This document shows positions 17,456 through 26,338 of a DNA stretch of 64,000 nt, one piece after another. The stretch comes from Methylotetracoccus oryzae (GTDB taxonomy: Bacteria > Pseudomonadota > Gammaproteobacteria > Methylococcales > Methylococcaceae). The position numbers were made by a program, and so were the translations under genes. Positions within the stretch are counted from its first letter, which is position 1. The number at the start of each line of letters is the position of its first letter. The stretch is taken from the NCBI RefSeq assembly GCF_006175985.1, contig NZ_SRSH01000001.1, forward strand, positions 124,001 through 188,000, given 5' to 3'. The notes beneath the pieces were generated by a model, which was not told where the DNA came from, did not search any database, and saw only the letters and a program-made list of their open reading frames with translations.

Positions 17456-18781
17456 TTACTTCTTCGCGAGTCCCTTGCTACCCGTATGCCGCATGATGTT
17501 GATCCCCTTCAGCAGGTTCAGGGCCTCGTTCAACGGAAAATCCTGAACCGCCAGAGCATCGTCGTCCTTCGCCGCCTCATCGCCCTTGCCCTCTTCCCCG
17601 GCGGGCGCTTTCTCGTTGGTCAAGTGGTTGGCCAAGTCGGCCTCCTTGATCGGTGCAAATTCGGACTTCTCCGCCATCTGCAGCTTGACCTTCGAAATGG
17701 GGACGTCCGGAGCGATCCCCTCGGCCTGTATCGAGCGGCCCGATGGCGTGTAATAGCGGGCCGTCGTGAGCTTTACGGCACCGCCATTGCTGGTAGGCAT
17801 GATCGTCTGCACGGAACCCTTGCCAAAAGTCTTCTCGCCCATGATGACGGCGCGCTTGTGATCCTGGAGCGCCCCGGCAACGATCTCCGAAGCCGATGCG
17901 GAACCCGCATTGATCAGCACCACGATCGGCGCACCCTTCAACACGTCGTTCGCCGTCGCACTGAACTTCATCTTCGAGTCCTCGATGCGACCATCCGTGT
18001 AAACAATCAGACCGCTCTCGAGGAACGCGTCGCTGACCGCGACGGCCGCGTTGAGCACGCCACCTGGATTATTTCGCAAATCGAGCACCAGCCCCTTGAT
18101 CTCCCCCTTCTTCCCGAGTTCGTCGATCGCCTCGACGACGCTGTCGCCGGTTTGTGACTGGAAACTGGTGATGCGGACGTAGGCGTAGCCGTCCTCCAGC
18201 AGGCGGCTCTTGACGCTCTTGATGCGGATCACGTCGCGGGTGATCGTGATCTTCAGCGGTTGCTGCACACCCTCTCGCACGACGGTCAGGACGATGTCGG
18301 TGCCGGGTTCCCCGCGCATCATCTTCACTGCATCATTCAGCGCCATGCCCTTGACCGGGCGATCATCGAGACGAATGATCAGGTCGCCCGCCTTGATGCC
18401 GGCCTTGTCGGCCGGCGTATCGTCGATCGGTGCGATGACCTTGACGAAGCCGTTTTCCATACCGACCTCGATACCCAGACCGCCGAACTGCCCGGTCGTA
18501 CCCACCTTGAGTTCGTTGTACTGCTCCTGATCGAGGTAAGCCGAATGCGGGTCGAGACCCGTCAGCATGCCTCGAATGGCGTCCTCGAGCAGCTTTTCGT
18601 CAGGAACGGACTCGACATAGTCCTGCCGGATTCTCCCGTAGACTTCCGAGAACGTGCGCAGCCCCTCGTAGGGAATCGCACCCACTCCCGGCTCGGGCTG
18701 TTTGTCGGCCGCCAGCGGAGCCGTACCGCCCAGCAGCGTTAGGATCGTCAGCCGAGTAGCGAACTGGCGTGTGCTCAACAT
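17456..18781 (-). CDS. Carboxyl-terminal processing protease (S41, CtpA/Prc family)
   Basis: This is a periplasmic serine protease that trims or degrades envelope proteins from their C-termini. The 441 residues comprise a signal peptide (MLSTRQFATRLTILTLLGGT), a PDZ domain (about 95-180, GGLGIEVGMENGFVKVIAPI) and the S41 catalytic core. The Ser-Lys dyad is S296 in GSASASEI and K321 in TFGKGSVQ, with the 25-residue spacing seen in Prc. LRNNPGG and the YYTPSGRSIQ block are also conserved. The C-terminus is acidic and low complexity (EEGKGDEAAKDDD). envC, a frequent upstream neighbour, is not found. The gene is divergent from the ArsR-type regulator. Confidence 0.93.
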   Translation of the reverse strand: MLSTRQFATRLTILTLLGGTAPLAADKQPEPGVGAIPYEGLRTFSEVYGRIRQDYVESVPDEKLLEDAIRGMLTGLDPHSAYLDQEQYNELKVGTTGQFGGLGIEVGMENGFVKVIAPIDDTPADKAGIKAGDLIIRLDDRPVKGMALNDAVKMMRGEPGTDIVLTVVREGVQQPLKITITRDVIRIKSVKSRLLEDGYAYVRITSFQSQTGDSVVEAIDELGKKGEIKGLVLDLRNNPGGVLNAAVAVSDAFLESGLIVYTDGRIEDSKMKFSATANDVLKGAPIVVLINAGSASASEIVAGALQDHKRAVIMGEKTFGKGSVQTIMPTSNGGAVKLTTARYYTPSGRSIQAEGIAPDVPISKVKLQMAEKSEFAPIKEADLANHLTNEKAPAGEEGKGDEAAKDDDALAVQDFPLNEALNLLKGINIMRHTGSKGLAKK

Positions 18782-19231
18782 CGAAATCTACCGGAAGAAA
18801 AACGGGGAAAGGGACGGGAGGCCCCAGGAAACCGATGGCCTTCGCGCCGCCGGGACCCTGGCGGCATGCCGCGCTCGATCCGCAGGCGGATCTCCCGCAT
18901 CGCTGACGCGGACCCGGTCAGCTGAAAGCTCTCGGTTGATGTGCCACGGGCAGGGCTCTACGCATTACCTTCGAACTTCTGCCCGAACTCAGGCCTGGAC
19001 ACCCACGACCGAGAAATTGACGCCATGCACCGCGCGCCGCAAAACCGGGCCGAGCATCAGCATACGAACCCGCAACGTGATGGGGCCGGCCGCTCCGAGA
19101 CCACGGCCGGCCGGGGCTGGCCGCGGAGACAAATGGTGTGGCAACCGAATGGATCAACGTATACTGCAACAATGCAATTGGACCTTAAGGATCTCAGTGG
19201 CGACCGCCGGCCACCACCTGTTTGGACATCG
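18782..19231. other. Long divergent intergenic region before the ArsR-type gene
   Basis: About 530 bp separate ctpA from the regulator start. No frame here has coding character. A GC-rich palindromic patch (GGCCGGCC-type repeats near 19083-19120) and a possible -10 TATACT near 19160 are visible, neither strong enough to assign. Confidence 0.4.
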
Positions 19232-19247
19232 ACAATAGCATGATTGT
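19232..19247. promoter_or_regulatory. Candidate operator dyad for the SqrR-like regulator
   Basis: A perfect interrupted palindrome ACAAT-N6-ATTGT sits in an AT-rich segment about 70 nt upstream of the regulator ATG. ArsR-family repressors generally bind such dyads over their own promoters, so autoregulation is likely. The half-site is not one I can match to a published motif. Confidence 0.35.
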
Positions 19248-19315
19248 ATCTTTTTTGAGAGCATAAGTCGTTGCCCGACACGAGCCTGTTCCCGGAAACG
19301 CAGCGTAGCCCCGAG

Positions 19316-19630
19316 ATGACCGAACCCAAGAAGAGCCTGCTGATCGCCGATGACGCCGACATTCGGCGCGCTGCCCATTGCCTGAAGGCCATGTCACATC
19401 CCTTGCGGTTGAAGATTCTATGCACGCTGGGTCATGCAAGTATCAGCGTTCAGGATATCGTCGACAGCGTCGGAACCACGCAGAGCAACGTGTCGCAGCA
19501 CCTCGGAATCTTGCGAGAGAAAGGCATTCTGGCTTGCAGGAAGGACGCAAACCGGGTGTACTACTACGTTGACGACAAGCGGACACTGCAGCTGATCGAG
19601 ATGATGAAAGAGGTGTTCTGTCCGCACTGA
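19316..19630 (+). CDS. ArsR-family regulator of the persulfide-sensing SqrR/BigR/YgaV type
   Basis: The 104-residue winged-helix repressor contains CLKAMSHPLRLKILCTLG, the recognition helix TTQSNVSQHLGILREKGI and a terminal MKEVFCPH. It resembles E. coli YgaV throughout (LKAMSHP, the ILC turn and the terminal CP). Cys36 and Cys102 lie 66 residues apart, the spacing of the sensing pair in SqrR (41/107) and BigR (42/108), where a tetrasulfide bridge forms in response to persulfides. Cys22 and Cys74 are extra. The ATG at 19316 was preferred to a TTG 15 codons upstream. The neighbouring membrane rhodanese supports sulfane-sulfur sensing. Metal sensing is less likely, since no ArsR metal-site ELCVCDL motif is present. 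Confidence 0.85.
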   Translation: MTEPKKSLLIADDADIRRAAHCLKAMSHPLRLKILCTLGHASISVQDIVDSVGTTQSNVSQHLGILREKGILACRKDANRVYYYVDDKRTLQLIEMMKEVFCPH

Positions 19631-19699
19631 GCTCGCTACCGGTCAGCGGCTGCTTCGCCCTCCTCGCCCGTTTCCCCGTCAAATCTCAAGGCCCCTTGT

Positions 19700-20143
19700 A
19701 TGGATCTGGATCGTATTTTCGAATTTCTCGGCAACCATTGGATCATGGTCGGAGCGACCGTCGTAGTCGCAGTCTTGCTGGCCCAGGATCTCATCGAGAC
19801 CTTGCTGCGGAAGCACAAACTGGTGACGCCCGCCGGTGCAGTTGCGCTCATGAATGGCGAGGAGACCATCGTGATCGATGTCCGGGAACCTCACGAATTC
19901 TCGGCAGGGCACATTGAAAATGCGCGCCACATACCACTTGGCAAGATCGACGACCGCGCCTACGAGCTGCAGGAATCCAAAACCTCCCCGGTGATCGTCG
20001 CCTGTCAGTCGGGTACCCGCTCTCCGCAGGCATGCCGCAAGCTGGCAGCGCTCGGATTCACCGACGTTTACGAACTGCAAGGCGGGATGGTGGCCTGGGA
20101 AGAGGCCAAACTGCCGATAAGCCGCAAGCGTTCGAAGAGTTAA
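19700..20143 (+). CDS. Membrane-anchored rhodanese-like sulfurtransferase (YibN type)
   Basis: The protein has one N-terminal membrane segment (IMVGATVVVAVLLAQDLIET, about 15-34) and a cytoplasmic rhodanese domain (about 40-137). The active-site cysteine is Cys102 in VACQSGTRS, with the conserved VIDVREPHEFSAGHI CH2A-like motif and GGMVAWEEAKLP at the end. Rhodaneses carry sulfane sulfur as a cysteine persulfide. It lies 69 nt after the SqrR-like regulator and 46 nt before secB, with grxC, normally between yibN and secB, absent. Physical linkage to a persulfide sensor suggests sulfur trafficking, but substrates are unknown. Confidence 0.9.
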   Translation: MDLDRIFEFLGNHWIMVGATVVVAVLLAQDLIETLLRKHKLVTPAGAVALMNGEETIVIDVREPHEFSAGHIENARHIPLGKIDDRAYELQESKTSPVIVACQSGTRSPQACRKLAALGFTDVYELQGGMVAWEEAKLPISRKRSKS

Positions 20144-20189
20144 CACCACCCCTCATCAACCCTACAATCACTTTCACGAAGGTTCTCGG

Positions 20190-20663
20190 ATGGCCGACGA
20201 AGACAAGCAACCCGAAAGGCAGCTCGCGCTGCAGAAGCTGTATGTCAAGGATGTCTCGTTCGAGACCCCCAACAGCCCCAACGTGTTCACGCTCAAATGG
20301 GAGCCTGCGGTTGAGTTCAACCTCAATACCAATGCCACTACGCTGCAGGAAGACCTCTACGAAATCACCCTGACGGTGACCGTCACCGTCAAACTCGAGG
20401 ACAAGACCGCTTATCTCGTGGAGGTGTCTCAAGCCGGCATCTTCGCCCTGATGGGTTTTTCCGCGGCAGAACTCGGCCCGCTGATCGGTAGCTATTGCCC
20501 CAACATCCTGTTCCCGTTCGCGCGCGAAGCGGTCTCGGATTTGGTCATCAAGGGCGGGTTTCCACCGATGCTGCTCGCGCCGGTGAACTTTGACGCGCTT
20601 TATGCCCAACACCTGCAACAGGCTCAGGAGGCCTCGCCCGACGCCTCACAGCGCAGTCATTGA
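20190..20663 (+). CDS. secB: Protein-export chaperone SecB
   Basis: SecB holds precursors unfolded and delivers them to SecA. The 157-residue protein has the diagnostic LQKLYVKDVSFETPNSPNVF, the SecA-binding acidic region around EDLYEITLTVTV, the hydrophobic-groove segment VSQAGIFALMGF and PNILFPFAREAVSDLVIKGG. The C-terminal tail lacks a zinc motif, as in E. coli. It lies between rhodanese and gpsA, a conserved gammaproteobacterial order. SecA is encoded at 31.4-34.1 kb. Confidence 0.96.
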   Translation: MADEDKQPERQLALQKLYVKDVSFETPNSPNVFTLKWEPAVEFNLNTNATTLQEDLYEITLTVTVTVKLEDKTAYLVEVSQAGIFALMGFSAAELGPLIGSYCPNILFPFAREAVSDLVIKGGFPPMLLAPVNFDALYAQHLQQAQEASPDASQRSH

Positions 20664-20714
20664 CCGCAAACCAACCTGCGGGATACGAGGCTTGAGGGCG
20701 ATAAGCCGGGTTAG

Positions 20715-21725
20715 ATGACGGGGTCGACGATCGCAATCCTGGGTGCCGGTTCGTGGGGTACCGCTCTGGCGATCCGGCTGGCGCGCAACGGCCATCGCTG
20801 CATGCTGTGGGGCCACGATCCGGCCCATATTGCTCGGCTTCGCGCCGACCGCAGCAACCAACAGTATCTGCCCGGCATCCCTTTCCCTCCGCAACTCGAT
20901 GTTTGCGAGGACCTCCAAGCAACCGTCGCCGGTGTCGGATTGGTCGTGCTCGTGCTGCCCAGCCATGCGTTTCGGTCCTGTCTGCAGACCGTCGCGCCGT
21001 GGCTGGCTCCGGACGTCCACATCGCCTGGGCGACCAAGGGTCTGGAGCTGACCACCGGGCGACTGCTGGATGACGTGGTATCCGAGCTCCTCGGTCCGGC
21101 CACACCTGCCGCCGTGATCTCGGGACCCACTTTCGCCGCAGAGGTCGCAGCGGACCTCCCCACCGCCGTCACGGTCGCCTCGCGTCAGCCCGCGTTTGCC
21201 CAGGAAGTCGCTGCGCGGCTGCACAGCGAGCAGTTCCGCGCCTATACCAGTGACGATGTGATCGGCGTACAGGTTGGAGGCGCCACGAAGAACGTGCTCG
21301 CGATCGCCGCCGGAGTGGCCGATGGTATCGGCTTCGGAGCCAATGCCCGCGCCGCCCTGATCACTCGCGGCCTGTCGGAAATCATGCGGCTCGGCCTGGT
21401 TCTAGGCGCGCGTAGCGAAACGCTGATGGGGCTCGCAGGCCTGGGCGATCTGATCCTCACCTGCACCGACAATCAGTCACGCAATCGGCGGTTCGGACTG
21501 GGCCTGGGTCGCGGACTCCGCAGAGAAGATATTGCCGCGGAGATCGGACAGGAAATCGAAGGAGTCGTCACGACGCGACTCGTCTATCAGCGCTCACGGA
21601 ATCTGGGGGTCGACATGCCGATCACCGAGCAGGTGTACCGTATGCTCTACGAAGATCTGCCCGCCGTCGACGCGGTGAGGAATCTGCTACTGCGCAGCCA
21701 GAAAGCGGAGACGATCGGCCGTTAA
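20715..21725 (+). CDS. gpsA: Glycerol-3-phosphate dehydrogenase [NAD(P)+]
   Basis: GpsA reduces dihydroxyacetone phosphate to sn-glycerol-3-phosphate for phospholipid synthesis. The 336 residues start with a Rossmann fold (IAILGAGSWGTALAIRLARN) and include SGPTFAAEVAADLPTAVTVA and the catalytic-lysine region GGATKNVLAIAAGVADGIG. MGLAGLGDLILTCTDNQSRN and the C-terminal helical domain follow. The length fits the family (about 330-340). It lies 51 nt after secB. Its stop overlaps the convergent trmL stop by 4 nt. Confidence 0.96.
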   Translation: MTGSTIAILGAGSWGTALAIRLARNGHRCMLWGHDPAHIARLRADRSNQQYLPGIPFPPQLDVCEDLQATVAGVGLVVLVLPSHAFRSCLQTVAPWLAPDVHIAWATKGLELTTGRLLDDVVSELLGPATPAAVISGPTFAAEVAADLPTAVTVASRQPAFAQEVAARLHSEQFRAYTSDDVIGVQVGGATKNVLAIAAGVADGIGFGANARAALITRGLSEIMRLGLVLGARSETLMGLAGLGDLILTCTDNQSRNRRFGLGLGRGLRREDIAAEIGQEIEGVVTTRLVYQRSRNLGVDMPITEQVYRMLYEDLPAVDAVRNLLLRSQKAETIGR

Positions 21726-22207
21726 CCAGCCGCCTCCGTGACGATGGGATCGCTCACGAACCCGCATTGTCGCCAGGCCTCGTACGCGATCACCGCCACA
21801 CAATTCGACAGGTTCATACTGCGGGAACCGGCCGCCATCGGCACCGACAAGCGGGAGCCGGCATCAAACGTATCGAGCAGGCTCCTGGACAGGCCGCGCG
21901 ATTCCGGACCGAACACCAGGCCATCGCCAGCTTGAAACTGAACCTCGGCATAGCACCGCTCGCCCTTCGTCGTAATCGCGAAAGTCCGCTGCGGACGAAC
22001 CGCCTCGACGAAGCCCATCCACGACACGTGTTCGCTGACTCGAGCCAGATCTCGATAGTCCATGCCAGCCCTTCGCAGATGCTTGTCGCTGAGTTCGAAC
22101 CCCAGCGGGTGAATCAGGTGCAGATGCGCCCCCAAGTTCGCGGTGAGGCGGATTATGTTGCCCGCATTGGGCGGAATTTCCGGCTCGACGAGCACGATGT
22201 GGAACAC
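21722..22207 (-). CDS. trmL: tRNA (cytidine/uridine-34-2'-O)-methyltransferase TrmL
   Basis: TrmL is a SPOUT-class enzyme that methylates the wobble ribose of tRNA-Leu isoacceptors. The true start is the GTG at 22207, which gives FHIVLVEPEIPPNAGNIIRL and is preceded by GGGAGG six bases upstream; the frame continues 54 codons further without conservation and would overlap glgP. The 161 residues include the trefoil-knot SAM motifs LVFGPESRGLS and SMNLSNCVAVIAYE. It lies 38 nt downstream of glgP on the same strand and tail-to-tail with gpsA. Confidence 0.95.
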   Translation of the reverse strand: MFHIVLVEPEIPPNAGNIIRLTANLGAHLHLIHPLGFELSDKHLRRAGMDYRDLARVSEHVSWMGFVEAVRPQRTFAITTKGERCYAEVQFQAGDGLVFGPESRGLSRSLLDTFDAGSRLSVPMAAGSRSMNLSNCVAVIAYEAWRQCGFVSDPIVTEAAG

Positions 22208-22245
22208 GCACCGCCTCCCAGCCCGCGAACGAGTGCGTCCGATAG

Positions 22246-24756
22246 CTAGAGCGCGGCCCGCGCCGGGATTGGTCTGAGCCTCCAGATATCCCGGTTGTAC
22301 TCGCTGATCGTGCGGTCCGTTGAAAACTGCCCGCTGGCAGCCGTGTTCAGGATGCTCATGCGCGTCCAATCGTCCTGATCCCGGTAGGCCGCTGCAGCCT
22401 GCTGCTGAGCCAGCACATAGCTCGCGAAATCGGCGGCCGTCATCCAGGGATCGTAGGCGCTGCGGACGGAATGCACCACAGGCTCGAAGATGCCCGGCTC
22501 ATACTGGTTGAAGTAGCCGGTCTCCAACAGATTCATCACCCGCTTCAGGTCGTCGTTACCCTCGATGATCGACGTCGGGTCGTAGTAGGCTCGCGTCGCT
22601 TCGACCTCTTCTGCCGTCAAGCCGAACAGGAAGAAATTCTCGGCTCCCACTTCGCGGCGGATCTCGATGTTGGCACCATCCAGCGTGCCGATCGTCAGGG
22701 CACCGTTCATCATGAACTTCATGTTGCCCGTGCCGGACGCTTCCTTACCGGCCGTGGAAATCTGCTCGGACAGGTCGGTACCCGGACAGATCACTTCCAT
22801 TGCGGATACGCGGTAATTCGGCAGGAAAGCGACGCGCAGCAAATCCTTCAGTGCCGGATCGCGATTGACGACTGTCGCCACATTGTTGATCAGCTTGATG
22901 ATCAACTTGGCCATCGCATAGCCGGGCGCCGCCTTGCCGCCGAAGATCACGCAGCGCGGCGTCCAGTCGCTCCCGGCATCACCGCGCTTGATGCGGTCGT
23001 ACAAGTGGATCACATGGAGGATATTCAGGAGCTGGCGCTTGTATTCATGGATCCGTTTGACCTGCACATCGAACATCGAGAAACGATCCACTTCGAGACC
23101 CAACTCACGCCGCTTGAAATCGATCAGTCGATCCTTGTTCTCCTGTTTGACCTTGCGCCACCGCTCCCGGAATGCCCGATCTTCGGCAAAGTCGCGCAGG
23201 CGGCTCAGTTGCCCCAGGTCTGTGACCCAGCCGTCGCCGATCGCTTCCGTGATCAGCGCGTTCAACCCGGGGTTGCAGCTGGCCAGCCAGCGCCGCGGCG
23301 TGATGCCATTGGTCTTGTTGTTGAACCGCTCTGGCCAGAGCTCATAGAAGTCACGAAAAAGTCCCTGCATCAACAGGTTGGAGTGGAGCTCCGCCACGCC
23401 GTTGACGGAATAACTGCCGACGATCGCCAGATAGGCCATGCGGACCTGCTTCTGGTACCCCTCTTCGATCAGCGACATACGGGCCAGACGATCGAGGTCC
23501 CCGGGCCACCGGTTCGCAACTTCCCCCAGAAAGTTGGCGTTGATCTCGTAAATGATTTCGAGCAAACGCGGCAACATCTGCTCGAACAGTCGCACCGGCC
23601 ATCGCTCCAGCGCCTCCGGCAACAGCGTATGGTTCGTGTAGGCCATGGTCTGATTGGTAATGGCCCAGGCTTGGTCCCATGACAGATCGTGCTCGTCGAT
23701 CAACAGGCGCATCAACTCGGCAACGGCAATACTCGGATGCGTATCGTTGAGTTGGAAGGAGTTCTTTGCGGCAAACTCGGTGAAATCCTGGCCATGCTTC
23801 AACACCCAGTTCCGCAACACGTCCTGCAGACTGGCCGAGGCCAGAAAATACTGCTGGCGCAGCCGGAGTTCCTTGCCGTTCTCGCTGGCATCGTTCGGAT
23901 AAAGAACCATCGTGATGTTTTCGGCCAGATTCTTGGCGCGCACCGACTCGGCATAATCCCCGGCATTGAACTCGTTCAGGTCGAACTCATCCGTCGCTGC
24001 GGCTTTCCACAGGCGCAACGTATTCACCGTGCCGTTCCGGTAGCCGGGAATGGGCACGTCGTAGGGCACGGCCAGCACGTCGTGCGTATCGGTCCAGCGT
24101 ACCCGACGCCGGCGATCCTGCTCCGAATAGTGTTCGACGCGCCCGCCGAAGCGGATGCGTAGTGTCAGTTCCGGGCGCTCCAGCTCCCACACATGGCCGT
24201 TGCGAAGCCAGTGATCCGGTTCCTCGACCTGAAAGCCGTTCTCGACATTTTGGCGAAACATGCCGTATTCATAGCGAAGCCCGTAGCCCATGACCGGCAA
24301 CTGCAGCGTCGCACAACTGTCGATGAAACACGCAGCCAGCCGCCCGAGACCACCATTGCCGAGGCCCGCGTCCTGTTCACAAGCAACCAGCTCCTCCAGA
24401 TCCACACCGAGTTCGGTGAGAGCCGTACCGAGCGGCCCTTCGACACCGAGATTCAGAATCGCATTGCTCAGCGCGCGACCGAGCAAGAACTCGAGCGACA
24501 GATAGTAGGTCTTGCGGCTGTCGGCAGACTCGTAGGCAGACTGTGTGTTGCGCCAGCATTCCATCAGTCGATCGCGCACGGCCAGCGCCAAAGCCGTGTA
24601 GGCGTAGTGAGCCGACTTGCAGTTCTTGTCCCGACCCAACGTGAAGTTGAAATGACGGCGAATGTCACCGCAGAACGCCTCGGTGGACTCACCCAGGATC
24701 GGTGACTCGCTAAGGCGCGGAGTCGAACTGCTTTTCGTCAATTTTGTTGCAGGCAT
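22246..24756 (-). CDS. glgP: Glycogen/starch/alpha-glucan phosphorylase
   Basis: This enzyme releases glucose-1-phosphate from the non-reducing ends of storage glucan. With the ATG at 24756 it has 836 residues, the family length. Diagnostic segments are GLGNGGLGRLAACFIDS, NGITPRRWL, RIHEYKRQLLNILHV, GGKAAPGYAMAKLI and the pyridoxal-phosphate site EASGTGNMKFMMNGALTIG, whose lysine carries PLP. A GTG 25 codons further upstream is possible but unsupported. Other glycogen genes are not linked; the GH57 enzyme at 11.2 kb may act with it. trmL follows after 38 nt. Confidence 0.96.
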   Translation of the reverse strand: MPATKLTKSSSTPRLSESPILGESTEAFCGDIRRHFNFTLGRDKNCKSAHYAYTALALAVRDRLMECWRNTQSAYESADSRKTYYLSLEFLLGRALSNAILNLGVEGPLGTALTELGVDLEELVACEQDAGLGNGGLGRLAACFIDSCATLQLPVMGYGLRYEYGMFRQNVENGFQVEEPDHWLRNGHVWELERPELTLRIRFGGRVEHYSEQDRRRRVRWTDTHDVLAVPYDVPIPGYRNGTVNTLRLWKAAATDEFDLNEFNAGDYAESVRAKNLAENITMVLYPNDASENGKELRLRQQYFLASASLQDVLRNWVLKHGQDFTEFAAKNSFQLNDTHPSIAVAELMRLLIDEHDLSWDQAWAITNQTMAYTNHTLLPEALERWPVRLFEQMLPRLLEIIYEINANFLGEVANRWPGDLDRLARMSLIEEGYQKQVRMAYLAIVGSYSVNGVAELHSNLLMQGLFRDFYELWPERFNNKTNGITPRRWLASCNPGLNALITEAIGDGWVTDLGQLSRLRDFAEDRAFRERWRKVKQENKDRLIDFKRRELGLEVDRFSMFDVQVKRIHEYKRQLLNILHVIHLYDRIKRGDAGSDWTPRCVIFGGKAAPGYAMAKLIIKLINNVATVVNRDPALKDLLRVAFLPNYRVSAMEVICPGTDLSEQISTAGKEASGTGNMKFMMNGALTIGTLDGANIEIRREVGAENFFLFGLTAEEVEATRAYYDPTSIIEGNDDLKRVMNLLETGYFNQYEPGIFEPVVHSVRSAYDPWMTAADFASYVLAQQQAAAAYRDQDDWTRMSILNTAASGQFSTDRTISEYNRDIWRLRPIPARAAL

Positions 24757-24931
24757 GGCTCGGATTGGAATCGGGTATCGGAATGTAATGAGACTGTCTG
24801 GACGGGCCAGGGAAGCGAAATGGTCGGTCACCCTGAGGCGCTGAAAACTCTCGCCCCAGGCGACATGGTGACATTATCTCATGCCGCAAGCAGCGCGGCG
24901 AAAGCCGCCACCCGCCGAGCAAACCGCGACA

Positions 24932-26338
24932 CTAGACGTCGAGGTTAAGCTCGTTGATCTTGCGGGTCAGCGTGTTGCGACCGTAGCCAAGCAGTTTGGC
25001 AGCTTCCTGCCTGCGCCCGCGGGTAAACTGCAGGGCCGTGGCGATCAGGATGCCCTCCGCGGAATCGATTGCGTCCTTGGCGACATTGTGGTCACCGCGC
25101 CGCAGCCGGTTGTCGACCCACTGCCGGAAGGTCTGCTCCCAGGTTTCGGCAAATGCCGTGGACTCAGGCTTGATCTGCAGCAACTCCGGCGGCAAATCGT
25201 CGAGGTGCACTTCCTTGCCCGCCGCCATTACGGTGATCCAACGACAGGTATTCTCGAGTTGACGCACGTTGCCTGGCCAGTCGAGCTGACACAGATAATC
25301 CTCGACTTCCGGCAACAGAATCTTGGTCTCGACGTTGAGCTCAAGACTCGCTTCCGCCAGAAAATGGCGCAGCAGCAGCGGGATATCCTGGCGCCGTTCC
25401 CGCATCGGAGGGATATGGATCCGGATGACATTGATGCGATGGAACAAGTCCTCCCGGAAGCGGCCTTCCGCCACCAGGGTCTCGAGATTCTGATGAGTGG
25501 CCGCGATGATGCGGACATCCACCCGGCTCGGCGTATGGGCCCCGACCGGGAAGAACTCCCCCACGGCAAGTACGCGCAGCAGGCGCGTCTGCAGTTCGGC
25601 CGGCATGTCACCGATCTCATCCAGGAACAGCGTTCCGCCGTCCGCCTGTTCGAACCGACCCGAACGCCGCGCCTGGGCTCCGGTGAAAGCGCCGCGCTCA
25701 TGCCCGAACAGCTCGGACTCGAGCAGGTCGCGCGGAATCGCCGCCATGTTCAACGCGATGAAGGGCTTTTCGGCCCGTGGGCTATGGCGGTGCAGGGCCC
25801 GGGCGACCAGTTCCTTGCCGGTCCCGGACTCACCGTTGATCAATACCGTGATGTGCGAGCGCGCCAGACGCGCGATCGCCCGGAAGACCTCCTGCATCGC
25901 GGGGGCCTCGCCGATGATCTCGGGCGTTCGTCCCGCGACGGCCGGTTCGGTCGCGGCATCGCGACGGCGGCTGTGAGCACAGGCCCGCTGCACCAGATCA
26001 ACCGCTTCGTCGACATCGAAGGGCTTCGGCAGATACTCGAAAGCGCCCCCATGAAAGGCGGAGACCGCACTCTCGAGATCCGAGTGCGCGGTCATGATGA
26101 TCACCGGCAACTCGGGATAGCCGGCCTGAATATTCTTCAGCAGCTCGATGCCATCCATGCCGGGCATACGGATGTCGGTCAGTATCGCATCGGGCTTGTC
26201 GAACGAGAGCGCATCCAGTAGAGCGTTACCGTTCGTGAAGCTGCGCGTCTCCAGTGAGGCTTTCTGGAGTGCCTTCTCCAATACCCACCGGATCGAACGG
26301 TCATCGTCGACTACCCAGACCTGGGCTGCGCTCTTCAT
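24932..26338 (-). CDS. glnG: Nitrogen regulation response regulator NtrC
   Basis: NtrC activates sigma-54 promoters of nitrogen genes when phosphorylated by NtrB. The 468 residues match E. coli (469). The receiver domain (1-120) has the acidic pocket VVDDDRS and phospho-site D55 in LTDIRMPGMDG. The AAA+ domain (about 140-370) has Walker A GESGTGKE and the sigma-54-contacting GAFTGA loop in HERGAFTGAQ. The C-terminal Fis-type helix-turn-helix reads RQEAAKLLGYGRNTLTRKI. The gene overlaps ntrB by 38 nt. A likely target is the NtrC dyad upstream of glnA at 29.2 kb. Confidence 0.97.
   Translation of the reverse strand: MKSAAQVWVVDDDRSIRWVLEKALQKASLETRSFTNGNALLDALSFDKPDAILTDIRMPGMDGIELLKNIQAGYPELPVIIMTAHSDLESAVSAFHGGAFEYLPKPFDVDEAVDLVQRACAHSRRRDAATEPAVAGRTPEIIGEAPAMQEVFRAIARLARSHITVLINGESGTGKELVARALHRHSPRAEKPFIALNMAAIPRDLLESELFGHERGAFTGAQARRSGRFEQADGGTLFLDEIGDMPAELQTRLLRVLAVGEFFPVGAHTPSRVDVRIIAATHQNLETLVAEGRFREDLFHRINVIRIHIPPMRERRQDIPLLLRHFLAEASLELNVETKILLPEVEDYLCQLDWPGNVRQLENTCRWITVMAAGKEVHLDDLPPELLQIKPESTAFAETWEQTFRQWVDNRLRRGDHNVAKDAIDSAEGILIATALQFTRGRRQEAAKLLGYGRNTLTRKINELNLDV

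Noticed and set aside
22208..22369. Longer trmL starting at 22369
   Set aside because: It would overlap the glgP stop. The GTG at 22207 has a strong GGGAGG site and begins exactly at the conserved FHIVLVEPEIPPN.
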